A DNA stretch of 64,000 nucleotides from Trichosporon coremiiforme. Taxonomy: Eukaryota > Basidiomycota > Tremellomycetes > Trichosporonales > Trichosporonaceae. How positions within the stretch are numbered: position 1 is the first letter of the stretch; every line of letters starts with the position of its first letter. The notes beneath the pieces are model-generated. The model worked only from the letters and a program-made list of their open reading frames with translations, was not told the origin of the DNA and did not search any database. The DNA lies in the NCBI GenBank assembly GCA_039545355.1, contig BCJJ01000005.1, forward strand, positions 1,363,008 to 1,427,007, read 5' to 3'. Of the stretch, positions 56,934-64,000 are shown in pieces. Position numbers and translations under genes: made by a program.

Positions 56934-58675
56934 ATGGCGGCGACACTGGGCATGATCCCCGACGAGCGGCTCGATCCTTCCCCGGCATCTTCAGCATTGC
57001 CTTCCTCGAAGGAAGGTGCTGTCCCTGCCGCTTCATCAGCACCAGTCACAGTGCACACCTCGCCGCTGCGTCCTCTGAAGTTGGCCCCGCCTTCCTCCCA
57101 TCCCAACGTTTTCCCAACCCCAGCGACGACCGCGACACCGAAATGCAACCCGTTCATGCGCACGACATCGGATGCATGCGCGAGCTTCAAGCGCACCTCC
57201 CTCCTTCCTCCCACTGCTCGCTCGCCGATTCGATCCCCACGTCCCGCCGCTGTGCTAAGCCCACACACGCCGGCAGGGAAGCGAGGCTGGCGCCTGCTGT
57301 GGCGCGGCGGGCTCGAGGTCGGGCCAGACAGGTGGCGCCTCGATGGTGAGCTGATGTGTCTAGTACTCGAGCTGACGACAGGAATAATGTTCCTTGCGCG
57401 CGTGAACCCGGGCACTGGCGCTTCGCCCTTCCCCAGCACCAGCGCTGCTTCGGCGGCAGCCTTCGCGGCTGCGAACAACTCCCCGAACTTCCCCTCCGAT
57501 GCGGACCTCAGCCTCTCGCTTGAGAGTCTGCGCGGACGCAAATTCGTCCAGGTCCGCGGGCTGACGCTCATCGAGGATGAGAAGATTGACTGCGGTGACA
57601 GCGTTCAAGTGTATGATTGCCGGGTCAAAGTTTGTGGCAGCTGACAACAGGTCTATCACGTCACCTCTTCTCGCTGCCTACGTAGAGGGACTCTTCTCCC
57701 GCTCACCGCTCGTCGGAGGGCGTACGGTGTCTGGCCTCATCGTGGGATTAGGTGACGCTGGTGTCGGTGCGTTGCAATGTGTCGGCAAATAACTGACAGC
57801 AGACGCTACAACGGTCATTCTCTACGGACAACGTGATGGCGAGAGCCTGCGTCTGTGCGTCGGGCGTCGACGCGTCGCGCCCGCTCCGGCTGAGAAGAAG
57901 ATTCGCCCAGGAGAGCCCTTACCACGAGGTAAGTTTGTGTCGAGGGCTACCGAACTAACTTCAGCGCCCCGCTACTTCCCCGCAAACCCGCCAAAGAAGC
58001 CGCCGCCGCCATTCCCTAGCCGGCGCAGCATGTCGCGCGCCGCGAGCGTCACGTCGGTGCACGCTGCTCCACAGAACTCCGCACCGCCGAGTGCGTCGCC
58101 AGTGCTCTCAGCCTTCCCTTTACCAAATGGGCGGTCACCCGGGCAAAGAGGGGAGAAACGACCCCGACGACCTGAGGACGACGATCAGCGGCGCCGTAAA
58201 GCTGGCAAGATTGTGCCTGAGCCGAGCAGCGGTGCGGCCGAGGATCCTGAGGCAGCCTTCAGTCAAGCGGCCAGTGTCGCACCGTCGCAGCTGCAGGTGG
58301 ACAAGCCCTTGTCCCAGCGCGCAGCGGACAACAAGACGGTGAGCTTACCTTTTGAACTCGAGCTGATGACAGATGATCCGCAAACGTGCGATGCAGGCAA
58401 TGGAGTCGCGCGGCTGCTCGCGCTCGCACGATGAGTTCAAGGAGATTTTCGGCATGGTCACGCGCGGCGCGTACTTCGCCTTGGTGAGCTGTGGGGTTTG
58501 CTGCAAAGCTAACAAACAGCGCTCGGAGATCAACGGCAAGCTCGACAGGTACCGCGTTTCGGGCATCGTTCACCAGCACCTTGACATGTACCTCGCCCCG
58601 GCGTCGGAGAGCGAGGATGAGCGGCCATTACGTCCTGAGCCGACTTTAGTCGACATCAAGAGTGAGCCGGAGTAA
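56934..58675 (+). CDS. Protein with Sld7-type C-terminal domain (replication initiation factor-like)
   Basis: Six exons: 56934-57610, 57651-57751, 57803-57928, 57965-58338, 58373-58483 and 58520-58675 (514 residues). The N-terminal half is Pro/Ser-rich with RxxS sites, then a globular segment (GKRGWRLLWRGGLEVG; MCLVLELTTGIMFLARV; GRKFVQVRGLTLIEDEKIDCG; SPLLAAYVEGLFSRSPL) that could be an N-terminal Sld7-like barrel. A basic, disordered region follows (RPRRPEDDDQRRRKAGK). The last ~85 residues, MIRKRAMQAMESRGCSRSHDEF, KEIFGMVTRGAYFALR and IVHQHLDMYL, fit the Sld7 C-terminal helical domain. Sld7 with Sld3 helps load Cdc45 at origins. The domain match is by pattern and needs a profile search; the N-terminal half is a weaker match. 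Confidence 0.7.
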
Positions 58676-59902
58676 GTCTTGAAGCGAGCGCAGCGAGTGA
58701 GCGTCCCTACTTGCTCGCGAGCAAGCTTACTTTGGTCAAGCGACCAAGGTATTCCCCGTCATAATCTGGAGCCCAACCGAGCCCAACCGAGCCCAACCGA
58801 GCCCAACCCCGCATATATCATACAACACAACGTCACGAGCCAGCATTCAGCAACCAACCAACCAACCAACCGGCATTGTAATCTGTACCAATATGTACGC
58901 CACATGCATCTGATCTGATGACAGAGCGTACGTAGCGCTGCAGTGGGTCAGTGGAGTCTGCTGCTCTGATGCTCTCTCTAGACATCAACTCGGCATGATG
59001 GAATCAAGGCTCTCGGTGAGCATGGGGAGAAACGACGGGGCGACGTTGTCCCCCCTTCCTCACTGTGGCCAAAGACAATCGCGATCGGTAGGGAGCAGGA
59101 GGGGACGCATGCCTCGGTGTCTATCAAGCAGTGAGGTCAGCGCTCCCTGTGCCGGCTCCCCTCCGGCTGTCCGACTGCTGGCGAAGAGAGCGAAAGTGAC
59201 AGAGGGGGAGGACCCTAGATTTCGGTGGCTCAAGAGTGCTCGGTGGGTAACTCCCCAGCTGAGGGAAAGCACTGATGTCATCGCCTTGAGGATCGAGGAC
59301 AGCCAGGCCGGGTTGATCTTTTTTTTTTGGAGCCAAGCACGCACTGACGTAAGTTCGCCGTTTACTTTGCATTCCTTAGCCTCTTCCATGGCTTTGCATG
59401 CCTTAATCATTACGGGGCTGCGCTGGCTGCGCTTGGGCTGCTTTGGGATGCACTGGGACGCTTTCGGCCAGATTGAGGCATTGAGGGCACAGCCTGTCCA
59501 CCGCAATGCGACTGCAGAGTGCAGATGCTCACTGCACTGGCTGCTACACGGGCTGTGCTTAATCACTGCACTCGCAGCACTCACTTCGCTCAAGCTGCCG
59601 CTGCGCTCGCTGGTGTATCGAAATTCAGACTGCATCGCACCTCGATCCCAGGGCATGCATAGACCCGCTGGGTCATCTAGGTGTTTGATTCGTCCTACAA
59701 ACAGCTGCCGAGACAGCGCGTGAATTAAAGAAGAAGAACTATCTGTAGTTGGTTGTTACTGGCGTAGCATAAGATGGGTTGGGTGGGTTGCGCACTTCCT
59801 CTGCGCCTCTGCTTCTGATGCACAAGATACGGATTGGGATTGCGGTCGTGGGCGAAGCTTGCCGCATTCGCTGGCCAGCGGACCGGTCGCTCCACTCGCA
59901 GC
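58676..59902. other. Convergent intergenic region, 1.2 kb
   Basis: No supported gene. It contains a 10-bp tandem repeat at 58771-58810 and a (CAAC)n run at about 58853-58872, then a T9 run at 59321-59329. Confidence 0.5.
58771..58810. repeat. 10-bp tandem repeat (gcccaaccga), 4 copies
   Basis: Three perfect copies and one final copy ending cccc; about 100 bp after the Sld7-like stop codon. Confidence 0.9.
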
Positions 59903-60683
59903 TTAGTACTTCTCACCGGCCATGCGGCCAGTCGCGAAGCGTCCGCAGGCCCCGCACATCGACGTGCACGCCGCAAGGAGGAGAGCGACGACACCACCAA
60001 GCGTGAGCCAGTTGGCGTTTCCGAGCTTGGCCTCGTAGTTGTTGTTGTGGAGGCGGTTCTTAAGGACGTTCCAGAGGACCATGTCGATGACGAAGACGAC
60101 GAGGCCGACGATGGAGCCAAGGACGGCGAGCAGACCCATGAGGATGGTCGCGAAGCGGGACGCAGCGCAGACGGCAATCAGGCCCATCAGCATGGCGAGC
60201 AGCGCTAGGCCGCCCGTGATCGGGTGCAGGATCATGGTGCACGAGAGGTTGTGCAGGACTGTCGAGTTGAGGACGACGCTGCGATAGGTCAGTGGACAGT
60301 CCGTGCAACAGATAAGGGTGAGTGACTCACTCAGCTCCGAGGGCGTTCAGGTTGTAGCACACATTGCGCTGAGAGCATGCTCCGCCCTTGACACACTGGC
60401 CGAAAACACCGTAGACCGTCTCGCCGGAGGGCGTTCCGGCCTGGAGGAAGTTGACGGCGTTCCACGCCGGCGGCGACACCGACGCGAAGAGGAGCAGTAC
60501 CATGCAGGCGAAGCAGAAGAAGAGCCCTGGGACAGCCTGAGATCTCGTCAGCTTCTCATTCCCTAGCGTTTCAATGTTGGGGTGGCAAAGCGTATAAAAA
60601 GCCAAGCCAGATCTAGATCTCCTTGCCCCCGTTCCGCAGCAGGCGGCGGACAAAGCGGAACAAACACTTACGGGAGACGCCAT
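59903..60683 (-). CDS. SUR7/PalI-type four-helix membrane protein
   Basis: Three minus-strand exons, 60683-60672, 60536-60331 and 60278-59903 (197 residues). The first exon encodes only MASP and ends at GTAAGT; the next acceptor is gctgacgagatctcag. Four hydrophobic helices are evident: LFFCFACMVLLLFASV after the N terminus, ITGGLALLAMLMGLIAVCA, ILMGLLAVLGSIVGLVVFVI and WLTLGGVVALLLAACTS. The extracellular loop after helix 1 holds the tetraspan/claudin-like Cys pair (CVKGGACSQRNVCYNLN). The arrangement is that of the SUR7/PalI (Rim9) family, which works at eisosomes or in ambient-pH sensing with RIM proteins. The HP(I/V) start of helix 2 and D(M/L)xLWNVLxNRL after helix 3 are PalI-like. Which branch it belongs to cannot be told from sequence alone. 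Confidence 0.82.
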
Positions 60684-63600
60684 GGTGGTTGTTTATGTGT
60701 TGATCTCTGGAATCGAAGACGCGATTATAAGAGCTGGGAAGCTAGCGATATCGAGCGCGAGTGACGGGGGATCGGCGCGTCGGTGGGATGTGAGAAATTA
60801 CAGTGTAACGCCGAAAGGGGAAGGAAGGCGGTCAGTGTAACGAGGGCGTTGTGGTTGGTGGTGGTGGTGGCTAGGGTGTTGTTTGCTGATCTTTGTTGTT
60901 AGAACAGCAAGAGGCGATGTGTGGTAAGGGTTGGTGGAAGGTTGGTGAAGAATGCGATGGAGTCGAAAGAAGTTGGAGCAAGTGCTGCAGGGCAGAATGC
61001 GTAGTATCTGATGTTGGAGGGGTGGTCAAGGTGAGATGGTGGTGGAATGATTGAATATATGGCGGCGGGGAACGAAAGGGAAGAACTTGGAGCTGGACCG
61101 TCTTGGCAGCTGAGAGGGGGGCAGTGCGGCACGGCCAGAGAGGAGGAGGCAAGGACGGAGTCCAGCCTCACCGCCCGATCCCAACCTGTGTACGGTTTGT
61201 TGACATCGCATTCAGTCAGTACGCCCGGGCCAAACGGCCAACGGCGCGGTGGTGCTGATCCTCATCGGGTCCCTTAGCTGGGGACTCGGCTCGCGGGCCC
61301 TATCTCTCCCTGGACGCAGCCGGTCTGCACGGCGAGCCGGGATGGCAGGTCATCCAGGCCATCACAGGCCGGTGATGTCATTTAATTCCTATTGCATCAC
61401 CGCCCCGGCGGTGGGTGCTGCCTCACCGACGACGCACCCCATACGCTGAGCTGCCATTCACTCCGTCATTCCTCCAGGAAACAAACCTGCCTCGTTCGCC
61501 GGTTCGCCTATCTCGTCGTGCTCCCCTGCGCCCTAGACCCCGCCCAGTCCTAGGCAGTAAGTAGTCCAAGACCGTACTCGATCCCGCCCTGGCCACCCAG
61601 CTTCGCGCCAATCACGCTCGCCCACTTGCTAGACCACGGGCCAACACCACATGTCAGCGAGAACTGACGCTTCACTCCTCGTGGCCTCGCACGGTCTGAA
61701 TGAGCCAGACAATCATCAGGTCCCAAGGTGACTTCACCGATTCCTGCGATCCGCTCGTCAGCTCCTGCACTCCTGTGTTCTCCTGAAAGTCGCAAACATT
61801 CGGTTAGAGCTCGAACTCTACGGACTCTCCAGGAACGGGGCGGGGGCGCCGGGGTACCGCAAACACTCCGGCGACCAGCGCAACCAGCCACCGCCGTTTG
61901 CCCCTATGTGTGCTGCAATGTCGTGTGCCGTGCTATGATGTGTGTGCTCTGTAACCGAACTCTGAGAATTGTACCGACCCGATCCCGAGTTGGGGAGCTG
62001 TTGGGGGGTTGTTCAGCAAGATGAACACGAGCGCAGAGACGTAGAAGACAGAAGGATTGCGAGGCCACAACGTTGTCCGCGAGCTTATCCTCCCATGTGC
62101 CAGGCTCTGGGCCAAGCTGCCCCAGCTGCCCAGGTTCTCGGAGGAAGGTCTGGGGCCTCGGCGCATGTCACGCCGGCCAAGTTGTCTGGGGTCTGTGACT
62201 GGATGATAGTCCGCGAGCGCGCACTGCGATATATGAACAGAACGAGCGATCACTTCCACACAGCGTAACTGCGTAGCACACAGTGGGCTCGGCGTTTCGA
62301 CGCCTGTTCTATTGGGTGACGTACGGGCACCCCGAGCATGCTCAGAGACGATGACGAGTCCAGTCGAGGGAGAGAGCGGGGGATAGCCAGTCTCCGCCCT
62401 GGAGCCGGGAGTCGGCTTGCGAGTCCGCTCCAAGTGTCCGTCAGTCCGAAGTGAGATCGAACGGACGCCCAGTCCGATATCCGACGCTTCGGCCTGGCTC
62501 GACGTCTTGTCCCTTCGAATGTCATTTGCAGAGGGTTTGCATCAGGCAGACATAGCGCGCAAGAACGGTCTCGCACCCGATCGCATCCATGCCTGACGAG
62601 GGAAGGGCAGGAGAGGAGGAAGGCAAAGGGGGGCACGCCAGGGCGTTCAGGCTACGCGAGGCGGCGCTTGCTAGGTGAGACATACCTTTCATCGACTCCA
62701 CTTGACCTGTTTTCTCTGCGCCTGGCCGCCTGCTTCTGCTGCCTGCATTCCCCATATGCCCCCACACTGCTGTTCGGCTTCGCGGCTTCTGCGCTTCTGC
62801 TCCGTCTCTCGCAGACTGTCTGTGCGGCATGTGCGGCGCAACGATGAATTTGCTGATCACTACAGTCCAGCCTCGAGTACCTGGAGTGACGCTAGTGAGC
62901 AGCAGGTCAACCGCGATGTGGGGGCTCCCGGCCACTGACATCACTTGACGCCACCCGTCGACGACCGTGAGGCATAATGTTGTACAGAGCGCTGTCGCGT
63001 ACGACAGCACGGCAGACGGCAACCTGCTTCACGTTCCGGCTCATTCGGAGCCAGGTGCATACCGCTCCGCAAGCTGCTCGGAGGAGCTCGCACTCGGGCG
63101 ATATCTACGTCAGCCTGATGGTTCGGAGCAGACAAGAGCAGCCCCACAGATCATCCCGCCCAGCACCAAGCTACACGACGCTTGGACCTGGAGATCGGCA
63201 GCAGTTCTGACGCTCATGCTCGGTCTGTCGTCGGTGAGGGATTGTAGAGAGCCAAGTCGGACATCCTCTCCAGTTCTACATGATCAGGGCGCCCAAGCTT
63301 AAACAAGCGCAAGCTCAGAAGCTCAACGAGCGCGCGACTCTCCCTCCGCCCTAGCCTCCTGCACTACTCCTGCACCGTACCTCTTTCCGTCAGTACTACG
63401 CACAGCAGTGAACCGGGCAAGCCGGCCACTTCGGTAATACGTTCGGTGAGCGCTCACTCATCACTCGCCTACAGGAACAAAGGTGGGGCCGCAAGTCGAG
63501 TCATCTCAGCACACCAGTGCCTTGAACCTGCCGGGCCGGGGCTAGAGCTCTCGAGGGTCGATCGTGAAGTCTTGCCAGATCGGCTGAAAGAACAACACGT

Positions 63601-64000
63601 AGGAGTCCCAAAGCGGTAGTCATCATCCGTCGCGTCCCTCTATGCTCGTCCTGCCGTACAGCCTACTCTACTGGCGCGATCGCCATCACACGACCTCTGC
63701 TGAATCCGTACCTCACTGTGCTTCTATTGACTTTGCTTTGCAGGCAAGGTCCCGACTTGCCCCAATGTTTGGTACTCGGCACAAGGGCGGGGGGGCGCCG
63801 CAGACTCGTCCTTTTTCTCTGGTGGACCGAACCATGTAATTTTGACGTGGCTGACCTGCTCCTCATCTGAACTGCTGACTTTCTGTTCACGGCTGATCTG
63901 TTGCTCGAGGTAACATGCTGAAGACTCACGTGTCCAGCCTGCAAACGATCGCTCGCGCTATCTTGTCCTAGCCTTCGGCGGCGCGTTTAGCGTAACTCAT
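60684..64000. other. Gene-free end of the window, 3.3 kb
   Basis: The first few hundred bases are the promoter side of the PalI-like gene and hold a (GGT)n patch at about 60851-60871. The remainder has only short frames with no domains and no splice-supported chain. No tRNA or transposon protein is seen. Confidence 0.45.

Overview
The window is nuclear DNA of a GC-rich basidiomycete yeast. Tremellomycetes is the best fit, probably Trichosporonales. The evidence is many short spliceosomal introns (about 36-150 nt) with GTGAGT-like donors and a branch site (CTGAC or CTAAC) almost touching the 3' AG, a typical eukaryotic gene set (NPC1, RAB4, ERCC1, VPS29, monopolin, PalI-like), a CPL1-like secreted Cys-rich protein, F-box-like gene expansion, and an intron-containing tRNA-Pro. 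There are no operons. Genes lie on both strands as independent units. The species call is inference.

Layout. 0-4.5 kb: NPC1-type sterol transporter (+). 5-10.2 kb: two adjacent minus-strand genes, a large vWA protein with UIM-like and PPxY motifs and a small PPxY protein; they share an N-terminal module and an intron position. 11.9-12.5 kb: CPL1-like secreted protein (-). 12.5-18 kb: a gene-free stretch holding an 8-bp GGCACGAC satellite broken by a 100-N assembly gap. 18-25 kb: P-loop polynucleotide-kinase-like protein with an RGG tail (-), RAB4 GTPase (+), RRG7-like nuclease-fold protein with an AT-hook tail (-), a small unknown protein (+), and a GPI-anchored PI-PLC-X-like protein (-). 25-30.5 kb: weak ORF, tandem F-box-like pair (first copy a frameshifted pseudogene, second intact), then tRNA-Pro(AGG) with a hairpin-bearing intron. 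31-35.5 kb: forkhead transcription factor and a Pro/Ser-rich unknown protein (both -). 35.5-39.4 kb: gene-poor. 39.4-48.4 kb: ERCC1/RAD10 (-) divergent from CSM1/Pcs1 (+), then a 1755-residue DUF3684/sacsin-like GHKL ATPase with a C-terminal HExxH motif (+). 49-60.7 kb: unknown conserved-looking protein (-), mitochondrial-type methionine aminopeptidase (+), VPS29 (+), NAD-epimerase-like protein (+), Sld7-C-like protein (+), SUR7/PalI-type tetraspan protein (-). 60.7-64 kb: no supported gene.

Functional themes are endomembrane and sterol traffic (NPC1, RAB4, VPS29), genome maintenance (ERCC1, CSM1, Sld7-like, PNK-like) and mitochondria (MetAP, RRG7-like). The most novel-looking items are the PPxY/UIM/vWA gene pair, the RRG7-AT-hook fusion, the kinase-RGG fusion and the GHKL-HExxH protein. 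Exon coordinates were assigned by hand from splice signals and reading frame. Every multi-exon model given sums to a whole number of codons.
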